A stretch of DNA of 42,057 nt from a virus, in the IMG/VR virus record IMGVR_UViG_3300023196_001369, positions 1-42,057 of that record. One strand, given 5' to 3'. Each line of letters starts with the position of its first letter. The stretch's first letter is position 1. Positions 1-6,771 of this stretch are shown here, piece by piece. Under the pieces are notes generated by a model. It searched no databases. It saw only the letters and a list, made by a program, of their open reading frames with translations, and had not been told where the DNA came from. The translations under genes and the position numbers were made by a program.

Positions 1-22
1 GTTTATATTTTGTGGTACTCAT
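1..22 (-). CDS. Start of a gene running off the left edge (partial)
   Basis: Only seven codons are visible (M S T T K Y K). The start is supported by a GGAGA ribosome binding site at about 29-33 and a perfect late-promoter box at 44-51, giving a predicted leader of about 16 nt. It lies downstream of gp23 and the tRNA cluster on the same strand. The product cannot be identified from seven residues; a late structural protein is likely from the promoter type. Confidence 0.6.
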
Positions 23-43
23 ATCTTATCTCCATGTTAATAC

Positions 44-51
44 TATTTATA
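44..51 (-). promoter_or_regulatory. T4-type late promoter (TATAAATA)
   Basis: On the minus strand this reads TATAAATA, the gp55-dependent late consensus of T4. With the box at -13 to -6 the transcript would start near 38, just before the GGAGA site and ATG of the gene leaving the window at position 1. Confidence 0.75.
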
Positions 52-62
52 GCAGTTAAGAT

Positions 63-100
63 AAAAAAAAGGATCAGCTCAATTAAGAACAGATCCTTTT
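63..100 (-). terminator. Rho-independent terminator
   Basis: Minus strand: AAAAGGATC pairs with GATCCTTTT across a 16-nt loop and is followed by a run of U. It ends the transcript arriving from the 365-393 promoter and any read-through from the tRNA genes, immediately before the late promoter of the next gene. Confidence 0.75.
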
Positions 101-359
101 GTACCATTTAGTCAGTTATTTTACAAGGAGACTAAAATCCTTCTGATAAAAGTGATAGGGAGGATTACAGTCTACCTCCAACAACCTAGTAAGTATTCCA
201 TACCTTCAGTTGCGCCTAGTATCAAACAGTTACGTTCGAAATACGTGTCTTCATGTCTCCATGCTCATACGCTGCCACTACGGCTACTAGCCAAGTTATT
301 GTCCTTACAAAACAACATTTCCTTGCACTATCTAACTCCGGGATATCTCCCAAGCTATG
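66..359 (-). ncRNA. Candidate ~290-nt non-coding RNA
   Basis: This stretch has no credible gene on the minus strand but is bounded by a good sigma70-like promoter (365-393) and a terminator (63-100), so a discrete transcript of about 290 nt is predicted. Within it are short hairpins: GGGA/TCCC at 340-351, GGAGG/CCTCC at 159-179 and AAGGA/TCCTT at 125-142. Only minimal open frames (about 10-17 codons) occur, none with a well-spaced ribosome site. I do not recognise tmRNA, 6S or RNase P signatures. It could also be a long 3' trailer of the tRNA transcript. Confidence 0.4.
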
Positions 360-364
360 TATAT

Positions 365-393
365 AATATAGCATATATAGATACCATTGTCAA
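365..393 (-). promoter_or_regulatory. Sigma70-type promoter TTGACA-17-TATATT
   Basis: On the minus strand a perfect -35 box (plus 388-393) is separated by 17 nt from TATATT (plus 365-370). It lies just beyond the 3' end of tRNA-His and directs transcription into the gene-free interval 66-359. This is the early/host-polymerase type, unlike the late boxes elsewhere. Confidence 0.6.
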
Positions 394-412
394 CACTTTT
401 TTAATTTTTTTT

Positions 413-489
413 TGGTCCTACCTTCTGGAATCGAACCAGAGACCTCCTGATCCACAATCAGGCGCTCTAACCTACTGAGCTAAGGTAGA
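413..489 (-). tRNA. tRNA-His (GTG)
   Basis: A 77-nt cloverleaf on the minus strand with anticodon GTG in loop TTGTGGA, T-loop TTCGATT and an encoded CCA end (plus 413-415). The acceptor stem is TCTACCT/AGGTAGG. The discriminator is A73 and the base before position 1 is T, so the usual tRNA-His identity pair G-1:C73 is absent. A73 without G-1 is known from a group of Alphaproteobacteria whose HisRS tolerates it. It is the last of three tRNA genes in the array. Confidence 0.93.
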
Positions 490-495
490 ATTATT

Positions 496-572
496 TGGTC
501 AGGGTAGCTGGACTCGAACCAACGACCTTCGCATTCCAAGTGCGACACTCTACCAGACTGAGCTATACCCTG
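496..572 (-). tRNA. tRNA-Pro (TGG)
   Basis: A 77-nt cloverleaf on the minus strand: acceptor stem CAGGGTA/TACCCTG is fully paired, anticodon loop CTTGGAA gives anticodon TGG, T-arm GTTGG/CCAGC with loop TTCGAGT, and CCA is encoded (plus 496-498). It is the middle gene of the Trp-Pro-His array. Confidence 0.95.
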
Positions 573-581
573 TTATGTTTT

Positions 582-655
582 TGGCACAGGTGAGGAGAAT
601 CGAACTCCTGCTTCTGGTTTTGGAGACCAGTGTGATACCATTTCACTACACCCTC
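582..655 (-). tRNA. tRNA-Trp (CCA)
   Basis: A 74-nt cloverleaf on the minus strand with anticodon stem CTGGT/ACCAG, loop CTCCAAA (anticodon CCA), T-arm AGGAG/CTCCT and encoded CCA (plus 582-584). The outer acceptor stem is weak: positions 1 and 3 are G-U and position 2 is an A-G mismatch, so the stem depends on four Watson-Crick pairs. It lies 12 nt downstream of the kissing-loop RNA at 668-737. Confidence 0.88.
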
Positions 656-667
656 ATTTTTTAAAAA

Positions 668-737
668 CACACTATCTTTGACCCTTTCGAGGCCTCTGTC
701 TCTGCAAAGACACCTTATTGCAGTAAGGCGTAGTGTG
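668..737 (-). ncRNA. Compact structured RNA with two perfectly complementary (kissing) loops
   Basis: A 7-bp closing stem (668-674 with 731-737) encloses a minimal CCT/AGG hairpin (683-692) and two abutting 5-bp hairpins with 6-nt loops: 697-712 (loop CTGCAA) and 713-728 (loop TTGCAG). The two loops are exact reverse complements, so they can form a 6-bp loop-loop helix. The minus strand is preferred because a U run (667-663) follows the closing stem there and because it sits in the tRNA transcription unit. It resembles a tRNA in outline but has no canonical D, anticodon or T arms. The family is unknown. It may act as terminator, processing signal or small RNA. Confidence 0.55.
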
Positions 738-742
738 CTTAT

Positions 743-776
743 AAAAAAGCCCCCAACAAATTAATGCTAGGGGCTT
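743..776 (-). terminator. Rho-independent terminator
   Basis: Minus strand: AAGCCCC pairs with GGGGCTT around a 16-nt loop and is followed by TTTTTT. It lies between the promoter at 896-924 and the tRNA array, so it should end or attenuate a short transcript of about 140 nt. Confidence 0.75.
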
Positions 777-805
777 GTATAAAATAACTTTATTAAAAAG
801 TCACA

Positions 806-865
806 TCAAAACATTCCCCATTCGCATGGCGGCCAGTAAGTAATATGTACTGTAGTTGTTGACAT
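806..865 (-). CDS. Possible 19-aa micro-ORF (low confidence)
   Basis: In the short transcript predicted between the 896-924 promoter and the 743-776 terminator, the minus strand has an ATG at 865 followed by 18 more sense codons and TGA. The peptide begins MSTTTVHIT and is rich in aromatic residues and cysteine near its end. There is no convincing Shine-Dalgarno sequence. The transcript may instead be a small RNA or simply the leader of the tRNA operon. Confidence 0.2.
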   Translation of the reverse strand: MSTTTVHITYWPPCEWGMF

Positions 866-895
866 GTTTAAATCTTTCTAATTGCTTATATACTT

Positions 896-924
896 AATAT
901 AGTACATCTTGACACTAATGTCAA
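896..924 (-). promoter_or_regulatory. Sigma70-type promoter TTGACA-17-TATATT (tRNA region)
   Basis: On the minus strand TTGACA (plus 919-924) is followed after 17 nt by TATATT (plus 896-901). The -35 box is half of a perfect inverted repeat, TTGACA-CTAA-TGTCAA read on the plus strand (909-924), which could also be an operator. It lies just after the gp23 terminator and faces the tRNA array. Confidence 0.6.
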
Positions 925-935
925 GCCTTAAAGGT

Positions 936-962
936 AAAAAAAGGCACCGAAGTGCCTTTTTT
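936..962 (-). terminator. Strong terminator after gp23 (bidirectional)
   Basis: An 11-bp A/U-flanked hairpin, AAAAAAGGCAC with GTGCCTTTTTT, with a 4-nt loop that reads TTCG on the minus strand (UUCG tetraloop). It lies 20 nt past the gp23 stop codon and ends the head operon. Its symmetry would let it work on the plus strand too. Confidence 0.88.
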
Positions 963-982
963 ATTATTATATGTTAACGCTA

Positions 983-2143
983 TTAAGCAAATGCTAGGTT
1001 GTTTGAAGTAACTGCGATTGCTGCTAGATAGTCTGCTGCATTACCAAGCGATGATGCTTGGTTACTTAGTTCAACATATCCGTAACGAGTCATGAATGAC
1101 ACAACTGGTTCGAATGTTGCTGGATCAAGTACAGTGCCACTTGACATTAGTGGGATGTATGGGCAATAGAACGCTGCTGCGTCTGTCTCTGTTGACCCTT
1201 TATATCCTACTAGTACGTTGTCGTTTGCTGCGTACTGGTTTACATAAATGCGCATAGTACCGTTTAGTGTACCAACGAATTTTGTGTTTGTAGGTGCTTC
1301 AAAAGGACCTTCAGTTGTACGTGCAAATGCTGATGTAGTCGCACTCTGTAGTACTGTTAGTACTGTTGGAGAAACAACTGCCCAGTTACCTGCGCCACGA
1401 CGTGTACGTGCAGCAATTGTGTTTGCGTTTTTGTTGATTAGAACTGCAAGAGCTGCATGCTCGTCACCGACAAAAGTAGCTGTACCACTTACGCCTGCTT
1501 GGTCGTATGTGTCTGTAGCTGCGCCAGCAAGACTTGTTAGACTTGAGATGATTTCTTGGTCGATCTCAGCAGTAATCTCTTGGGCTAGTGCTTGCATGAT
1601 TTCTGCTTCAACGTCTAGGCCGTGCATTGAATTAGCATCTTGTGCCGCTTCGAATGTCCAACGTGCTGATAGCTTACGTGTTTTTGCTTCAACAGTTTGC
1701 TTGAGTACTTGAATACTCATTTTCTTACCTGCTGCGCCTTCAAGACTCGAAGTTGAGTCTGCACGGTTTGTAGTCGCATTACCTGAGTATCCAGTTGCGA
1801 TTGCAAATGGGCTTAGGGCTTCGTCACCAGCTGTTGCTGAGTCAAAAGTTTCTGCGTATCTCACACGTAGAGTATGAATTTGTCCAACTGGGCCTGTCAT
1901 AGGCTGTACACCAACGATTTCGTTAGCAATAACAGTTGGCATAACACGTCTGATTACTGGAAGAATCACTTTGTTTAGTGTAGCAATGTTACCTGCTTGA
2001 GTAGCACCAGCTGACGCAGATTCTGCGATGTAGCGTCTTGTGTTCTCAAGTACTGATTCCATTACTTGCTTCTTTGTTCCAGATAAACCATCTGTGAGGG
2101 CTTCTTTAGTAGCGCCCCAATTTTCCATTAGGTTGTCTGCCAT
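983..2143 (-). CDS. 23: Major capsid protein (gp23-like)
   Basis: Forms the hexamers of the icosahedral/prolate head. The T4 gp23 signature is clear at residues 59-90 (VILPVIRRVMP, then the GVQPM.GP.GQ block), followed by EAK.R.L, the AQD...HGLD block and the C-terminal VGYKG...Y.PY..L run. At 386 aa it is well short of T4 gp23 (521 aa) and of usual marine relatives; the missing length fits loss of the surface insertion domain. A gp21 cleavage site of the (I/L)-x-E type lies at IAE (residues 39-41), which would remove a 41-residue propeptide. It has a good AAGGAGA ribosome site, follows gp22 after 16 nt and is closed by a strong terminator. Confidence 0.96.
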   Translation of the reverse strand: MADNLMENWGATKEALTDGLSGTKKQVMESVLENTRRYIAESASAGATQAGNIATLNKVILPVIRRVMPTVIANEIVGVQPMTGPVGQIHTLRVRYAETFDSATAGDEALSPFAIATGYSGNATTNRADSTSSLEGAAGKKMSIQVLKQTVEAKTRKLSARWTFEAAQDANSMHGLDVEAEIMQALAQEITAEIDQEIISSLTSLAGAATDTYDQAGVSGTATFVGDEHAALAVLINKNANTIAARTRRGAGNWAVVSPTVLTVLQSATTSAFARTTEGPFEAPTNTKFVGTLNGTMRIYVNQYAANDNVLVGYKGSTETDAAAFYCPYIPLMSSGTVLDPATFEPVVSFMTRYGYVELSNQASSLGNAADYLAAIAVTSNNLAFA

Positions 2144-2159
2144 TTTCGGTCTCCTTAAC

Positions 2160-3263
2160 TTATTGTATACCGGCTAATTTGCGAAGGTTCACAATGTTAG
2201 CATCAACATTAGCTTCTGCTATCGTTGTTTTTCCACCAGTGATCTCTTTTGAGGATTCACTAAGTACCTTCGTATTTTTAGTTTTAGTTTTTGTTGCTGT
2301 GCCTTCGTTCAATACTGAAGGAAGGTACTTGTTAAATGCGTTTTGTAAATTAATAGTCTTAGTAGACTCCAATAATGCATTCATTACTTCTTTATGTTGT
2401 TTCGAAAGCGGTGCCATCATCTCATTCATGATTAGCTTGCGTTCAGCATTGTCAGTAGCAATACGTGATTTACGTGTTGATTCTGCAAGTTGAACTTCTT
2501 TTTTCGCAATATTTTCGTTTGCTTCATCGAGTTTAGCATTTAGCGCATCTATCGATTTGTTCATTTTAGCAACTTCAGTACCTTCATTGAGGTAGCTGCC
2601 CATAAACTCTCCAGCAAATGTTTCAAAAATCTTACGTCCAAATGTGTTTTCTTTAGCCACTTGAATGTCTTCTTTAAGTGATGTAAGTTCAGTCTTGATT
2701 GTTGATTCAAGAATGTTTTCCACCTTGTTTGCTGCAGTTTCGATAAACTTGCGTTTAGTTTGCTCGATAACTTTTTTGCCTTCTTTTATCATTTTGACTT
2801 TTGCTTCAACTAGTGAGCGTTTGTCGTCATGAAACTCGTTTAGCTCTTTTGTAAGTTGCTCAAGAACAAAGCCTTCTAACTGTGCCATGTTCTTATCTGC
2901 TACTTCACGGTCTTCACGCAATTCGTTAATTTCCTTGCGTAATGTTTCCATCACAAAATCATTCAGTACATTTGCATGTTCTGACATATGCTTGCGATAT
3001 GCAACACGATCTTCAGCTACTTTGGCTTTGTCTGCTTGGAACTCTTCGAGTTCTTTCGCAATAACTTCACCAATCATTGTGTCCATTGCTTCTACAATTT
3101 GCGATTTGTCATTTTCATAACGTTCTGCAAATTCTTCACGTAGTTCTGACGCAACTTCTTCACGTAGTTCAGCTTGCTTAGTTTCCCATGCTTCGCTGAT
3201 TGAAGATCTAACCTCTTCCGAGAGCTTTCCGGAGCTTAATAGTTCATCTATTGAGTGAGCCAT
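2160..3263 (-). CDS. 22: Prohead core scaffolding protein (gp22-like)
   Basis: Highly charged, almost wholly alpha-helical 367-aa protein with long coiled-coil stretches (roughly residues 20-170 and 225-270), few aromatics and many Glu/Lys. This, and its place between the gp21 protease and gp23, identify the T4-type core scaffold around which the prohead forms. Several I/L/V-x-E tripeptides could be gp21 cleavage sites, as expected for a scaffold degraded during maturation. The C-terminal part (300-367) is less charged and may contact the capsid. ATG is preceded by GGAGAG; only 1 nt separates it from the gp21 stop codon, suggesting translational coupling. Confidence 0.9.
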   Translation of the reverse strand: MAHSIDELLSSGKLSEEVRSSISEAWETKQAELREEVASELREEFAERYENDKSQIVEAMDTMIGEVIAKELEEFQADKAKVAEDRVAYRKHMSEHANVLNDFVMETLRKEINELREDREVADKNMAQLEGFVLEQLTKELNEFHDDKRSLVEAKVKMIKEGKKVIEQTKRKFIETAANKVENILESTIKTELTSLKEDIQVAKENTFGRKIFETFAGEFMGSYLNEGTEVAKMNKSIDALNAKLDEANENIAKKEVQLAESTRKSRIATDNAERKLIMNEMMAPLSKQHKEVMNALLESTKTINLQNAFNKYLPSVLNEGTATKTKTKNTKVLSESSKEITGGKTTIAEANVDANIVNLRKLAGIQ

Positions 3264-3264
3264 A

Positions 3265-3906
3265 TTAATCTCTCCTATATCTTAGGTTCTCTATAAAGTT
3301 CGTTACTTCATCTTTCAAGTAACGCTGTGCTCGGTCGTCGTGCTTAATAGCAGAAGCAACATCCATCAATACATTTCCCCGTTTATGATTCATAATTCTT
3401 TCATAAATTGGATCGGGGTAAGCACTTGGAGCACTCGGATTTGCAACAATATCAACAGTAATAATCTCAAAATCTTTGACTATTCCTTCGTCGTTAACAT
3501 TGCCACTGCCTCTGCTTGACACGCCTAAATTACATCCACTCTCTATAAGGGTTTTACATATATTTCCCATTGGAGTAGGTAATAATTTCAGCTTACCAAT
3601 ACCGTTTGCACCATCAGTATCCATTTCTGTGATAATGTGTGATACACGATCTAGATTAATATTTAGATCATCCGGGTGATCAGCTTCGCCTAATACACTG
3701 TATCCATTCTTGATTTTTTCAGTAATTGCTTTAACAGCATTATGAATTTCCTCTTTTGTATAGATACGGTTGTTCTGATTTCGTACATCGCCTTCAATAA
3801 AGATACCTTTCATATACAAGCTCTTACCGCCGTTGCCGTCGTCTTTCGATTCAGTAACAATATTTGCTTGTTTAAATGTTAAGTGTTCTTTTAATGATGT
3901 TGACAT
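3265..3906 (-). CDS. 21: Prohead maturation protease (gp21-like)
   Basis: Serine protease of the T4 gp21 type that cleaves scaffold, core proteins and gp23 inside the prohead. The 213 aa match T4 gp21 in length (212). The candidate catalytic residues are visible: His77 in GEADHPDD and Ser130/Ser131 in LGVSSRGSG, followed by the VDIVANPSAP block typical of the family. Gene order acidic core protein-21-22-23 is as in T4. It starts 1 nt after the upstream stop codon. Confidence 0.95.
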   Translation of the reverse strand: MSTSLKEHLTFKQANIVTESKDDGNGGKSLYMKGIFIEGDVRNQNNRIYTKEEIHNAVKAITEKIKNGYSVLGEADHPDDLNINLDRVSHIITEMDTDGANGIGKLKLLPTPMGNICKTLIESGCNLGVSSRGSGNVNDEGIVKDFEIITVDIVANPSAPSAYPDPIYERIMNHKRGNVLMDVASAIKHDDRAQRYLKDEVTNFIENLRYRRD

Positions 3907-3907
3907 A

Positions 3908-4675
3908 TTACTTCATCTCTCTTTTTGGTGCTGGTGCTGGTGTTGGTGAACCTGCTTCTTGTGGTCCTGTTACACCCATGTCTTTAGCTGCTGGCGCTTT
4001 GCCACCTGCTTCTACTGTACCACCTGAAATATCAACTGGTTTGGCATTGGACAATGAATTGTCTCCTGGTCCAACTGTTGATTTAGCATTTGTATCATTT
4101 CCTTCGGAATGTGATACACTTACTGCTGATAATGATGCGGCTTCTTCAACTGCTTCAACTTCGTCGTCGCTGTCGTCTGATTCAAAAGCAACTTCTTCTT
4201 CCATTTCTGGTTCTTCAGCTGGTTCATCGTCCATCATATCTGCAAATGCTGCACGTAGTTCTGCGATTGCGTCTTCTACATTAGCTAATGCTTCTTCTGG
4301 TTCTGCGGCTTCTTCTTCACCACTGTCCATGTCCATTTCTGGCTCTTCGCCGTCTATGTCCATTTCTTCTTCACCTTCGTGGTCGTCTTCACCATACACT
4401 TCTTCAGCTTCAATTTCGTCTTCAGCTGTTTCGATGTCGCTTAAAAAGTCTTCTTCAGCATCGTAGTTATTGATGCCTTCTTCAACTTCGTATGTTTCGT
4501 CTAGATCTTCGTCTTGAATATCATCCTCAACTGACTCATCACTCTCTGAAAGTGACGCCCAGTGATTCTTTGCTTTCTCAACAAATACATCATGTAAAAG
4601 GTCTGACGCTTTTTCACGATCTTCGTTGACAAGATATTCGAGGACTTTAACTAGTGAATCCTTATGATTACTCAT
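3908..4675 (-). CDS. Acidic prohead core protein (gp67/gp68 position)
   Basis: A 255-aa very acidic protein. Residues 1-40 form a short helical head (SLVKVLEYLV, DLLHDVFVEKAK) like the start of T4 gp67. Most of residues 40-175 are Asp/Glu-rich low complexity, then a Pro/Ala/Gly-rich tail ends in PAPAPKREMK. In T4 the gene between portal and protease codes for small internal core proteins gp67 and gp68; this looks like an enlarged member filling the prohead with negative charge. AAGGAGATATAAA precedes the ATG, with a late-type box about 50 nt upstream. Assignment rests on position and composition more than on sequence. Confidence 0.7.
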   Translation of the reverse strand: MSNHKDSLVKVLEYLVNEDREKASDLLHDVFVEKAKNHWASLSESDESVEDDIQDEDLDETYEVEEGINNYDAEEDFLSDIETAEDEIEAEEVYGEDDHEGEEEMDIDGEEPEMDMDSGEEEAAEPEEALANVEDAIAELRAAFADMMDDEPAEEPEMEEEVAFESDDSDDEVEAVEEAASLSAVSVSHSEGNDTNAKSTVGPGDNSLSNAKPVDISGGTVEAGGKAPAAKDMGVTGPQEAGSPTPAPAPKREMK

Positions 4676-4724
4676 TTTATATCTCCTTAAAAATTCAGGC
4701 TTACCATTACTGGTTTACAAGTAT

Positions 4725-4732
4725 TATTTATT
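4725..4732 (-). promoter_or_regulatory. Late promoter, AATAAATA (one mismatch)
   Basis: Minus-strand AATAAATA differs from TATAAATA at one base and lies 50 nt before the ATG of the acidic core protein, directly after a terminator. It would restart late transcription for the core protein-21-22-23 unit. Confidence 0.5.
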
Positions 4733-4752
4733 ACCAATACGTTTTACCATAG

Positions 4753-4815
4753 AAAAAAGGCATAAAAACTGTACTTTTTGGTGGAATTACCAAGATAAGT
4801 AAGTTTTCATGCCTT
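4753..4815 (-). terminator. Long-stem terminator between portal and capsid units
   Basis: Minus-strand RNA folds as a 14-bp stem (4802-4815 with 4757-4770) around a 31-nt loop that itself contains a TTGGT/ACCAA hairpin, followed by six U. One stem position is G-U on the minus strand but A-C on the plus strand, which points to the minus strand as the functional one. Confidence 0.7.
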
Positions 4816-4833
4816 AATTTGTTGTAGGTTTTT

Positions 4834-5037
4834 TTATTCTCCGGAAGATTTGCGGTATATTTGCTGTACTCGTTCAGTACGTGTAGCATGTTCTGTCTTG
4901 TGAATTTCACGTTGTTTACGTAGTCTATTAATATGTTTTAGTGTTAATCTACTACGTCGAACATCATCAATTTTACGATTTGAGTACTCGTTGTCTTCAT
5001 CTTCATAATATTCTAATAAGAATTCATTACTGCGCAT
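4834..5037 (-). CDS. Small basic protein after portal gene (67 aa)
   Basis: A 67-aa protein beginning MRSNEFLLEYYEDED, with an acidic N-terminus (residues 8-18) and a strongly basic helical remainder (RSRLTLKHINRLRKQREIHK). An upstream in-frame ATG exists at 5124, but the start at 5037 is chosen because GGAGGAGAAGACA precedes it. Using this start the gene overlaps the portal stop codon by 11 nt, so translation is probably coupled. In T4 a small core protein gene follows gene 20; here the charge is opposite to T4 gp67, so equivalence is uncertain. Function unknown. Confidence 0.75.
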   Translation of the reverse strand: MRSNEFLLEYYEDEDNEYSNRKIDDVRRSRLTLKHINRLRKQREIHKTEHATRTERVQQIYRKSSGE

Positions 5038-6700
5038 TGTCTTCTCCTCCTTCTGGTGCTGTTGCATTTTCAGCACCACTAATTGGTGATTCGTCTGAAC
5101 CAGTATCACCAGTATCCATATCACCTATATCATCACTGCCTACATCAAAGCCACGTACACCGACGCCGCCAAGACCGGGTGTGCTATCTGATGGTGGTGT
5201 TGCACCTGATTTGTTTTCTTCCATCCACATTTCTTCATTCTTGAGGATTTCGTCTTCTGATAGTCCAAGGTACTTACTTAACATAAATCGTCTACTTAGA
5301 TAATCTACACCTTCAAGTGATCCAAATACATTTGCTCTTGCGGCATGTACTTCGATTTCTTTGTATTCACTAAAGCTCTGTGGTTCTACAAACTGTAGAT
5401 CAAAAATACTACTGTCAATATTGATGCCTTTGTTCTTCATAAACAGTTTAAATTCGTTATCAAATACTGGAGCAATAATATTTTGTAGTCGCTGACAGTA
5501 TTGGTTAAATCTGTACTCTTGTATAAATGCTGTACCTACTCTGCCATCTACATAACTTGCTGTTCCATCATCTGGACCTGTTGGCAAATAACTGCTCGGC
5601 ACACGCAACGCTCTTAGCATTTTGTTTGTAAAGTAACGTAGATCATCAATTTGACCTAGATTCTCACCGCCTGGTAATACTTCAACTTTACTACCTCTGC
5701 CTTCAGCAGTTTGAGCAAAGAAGTAATCTTCCATTATTGACAGTGGATTGTATGCTGAATCCATAATACTATTACCACCGCCTGTTTTACTTGGAATACG
5801 CTTTTGGTGTATTTCATTTTTAACACGCTCTACAAAACCCATGGCTTTGTTAGCTGGCATATTACCTACATCAACATAAAATACACGGCGTTCTGGCGCA
5901 CGTTGTACTCTATAGATAATAATACTGTCTTCTAGAAGTTCTTTTTGTTTGTATGTTTTAAAGATTGGATCAAGTATACTAGCACCAAATGGGAAGTTAC
6001 TATCCATGCCTTCTGTTAATGCCGCATGTACTATGTGTGTAGCATCAACATTATATTCTTGAATGTTACCTAAACTGTTGCTGTATTCTGCGCCACTTGC
6101 TCCGTAACCATTGCGGTCCATTGTCTGGCCACGCATCATACTGTTTACACTAGCATGTGAATCACTGTGTTTAATTGGTTCACTTACAGTTTTGTTTTGC
6201 ATGTTTAAGTCAATGTTCTTTAGAACATATTGCTCAGGCTCTTTGCCTTTGGACTCGTTAACAATAACTTTAGTAACGTCAACTGGATTTACATAATACA
6301 TTTCCCAAGTTTCTGGATCACGGATAAAAAACTGATCGCCATACTTAACAGCATTGCGGAATGTTTTAAAAATACGTTTGTCCCAGTCTTGTAGCTTACA
6401 CCACTGACGCAGTGTTTGCTCTAGAATTTTTGTTTCACTTTCAGTAACATCACCAACATACGCTAAACTAAACGGTAGTTGTGTTGTTTCATCTTTTTGT
6501 GTACTAAACTCGCTGATAATGTCAAGTGCAGCGTTAACTTCACTGTCCATATCCATTTGGTCATATTGAGAGTATCTCTCAACACGATTAGGTTGTCCAC
6601 TGTATACTTCAGGTAGCCAACTTTGAAAACGACTAGAACTACTAGGTTTCATTTCTTGACCTTGTCCTTGATAGACAGTGAAGTGTTTTTTCCAACTCAT
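5027..6700 (-). CDS. 20: Portal vertex protein (gp20-like)
   Basis: Forms the dodecameric ring through which DNA is packaged and the tail attached. The 557 aa are close to T4 gp20 (524). Recognisable blocks are the N-terminal RYSQYDQMDMDSEVNAALDI, the FRNAVKYGDQFF region, the RVQRAPERRVFYVDVGNMP block and the LRALRVPSSYLP.G segment. The last 60 residues are Asp/Gly-rich low complexity. It has its own late box 32 nt upstream (6732-6739). Confidence 0.95.
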   Translation of the reverse strand: MSWKKHFTVYQGQGQEMKPSSSSRFQSWLPEVYSGQPNRVERYSQYDQMDMDSEVNAALDIISEFSTQKDETTQLPFSLAYVGDVTESETKILEQTLRQWCKLQDWDKRIFKTFRNAVKYGDQFFIRDPETWEMYYVNPVDVTKVIVNESKGKEPEQYVLKNIDLNMQNKTVSEPIKHSDSHASVNSMMRGQTMDRNGYGASGAEYSNSLGNIQEYNVDATHIVHAALTEGMDSNFPFGASILDPIFKTYKQKELLEDSIIIYRVQRAPERRVFYVDVGNMPANKAMGFVERVKNEIHQKRIPSKTGGGNSIMDSAYNPLSIMEDYFFAQTAEGRGSKVEVLPGGENLGQIDDLRYFTNKMLRALRVPSSYLPTGPDDGTASYVDGRVGTAFIQEYRFNQYCQRLQNIIAPVFDNEFKLFMKNKGINIDSSIFDLQFVEPQSFSEYKEIEVHAARANVFGSLEGVDYLSRRFMLSKYLGLSEDEILKNEEMWMEENKSGATPPSDSTPGLGGVGVRGFDVGSDDIGDMDTGDTGSDESPISGAENATAPEGGEDNAQ

Positions 6701-6731
6701 GTGATTTTTCTCTTTACTTGTTTATAACATA

Positions 6732-6739
6732 TATTTATC
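6732..6739 (-). promoter_or_regulatory. Late promoter, GATAAATA (one mismatch)
   Basis: Minus-strand GATAAATA about 32 nt before the portal ATG, with a predicted leader of about 26 nt. The same GATAAATA variant recurs at 8743 and 40271, so it seems an accepted form of the late box in this phage. Confidence 0.6.
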
Positions 6740-6771
6740 CATATGTCAACTACTAGATTTATACTGTGAAT

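Noticed and set aside
152-478. 108-codon open frame on the plus strand
   Set aside because: It runs antisense through most of tRNA-His and through the promoter at 365-393, has no ribosome site and looks random in composition.
668-737. A fourth tRNA gene upstream of tRNA-Trp
   Set aside because: It has a 7-bp closing stem and arms but no seven-base anticodon loop with U33, no TTCRA T-loop and no CCA.
3876-4473. Long plus-strand frames opposite the acidic core protein (up to 196 codons)
   Set aside because: They arise from the Asp/Glu-rich codon bias of the minus-strand gene and encode Ser- or Leu-rich low complexity without start signals.
4834-5124. Longer 96-aa version of the small gene after the portal gene
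   Set aside because: The extra 29 residues are antisense-like sequence from the portal C-terminus in another frame; a strong ribosome site precedes the internal ATG at 5037.
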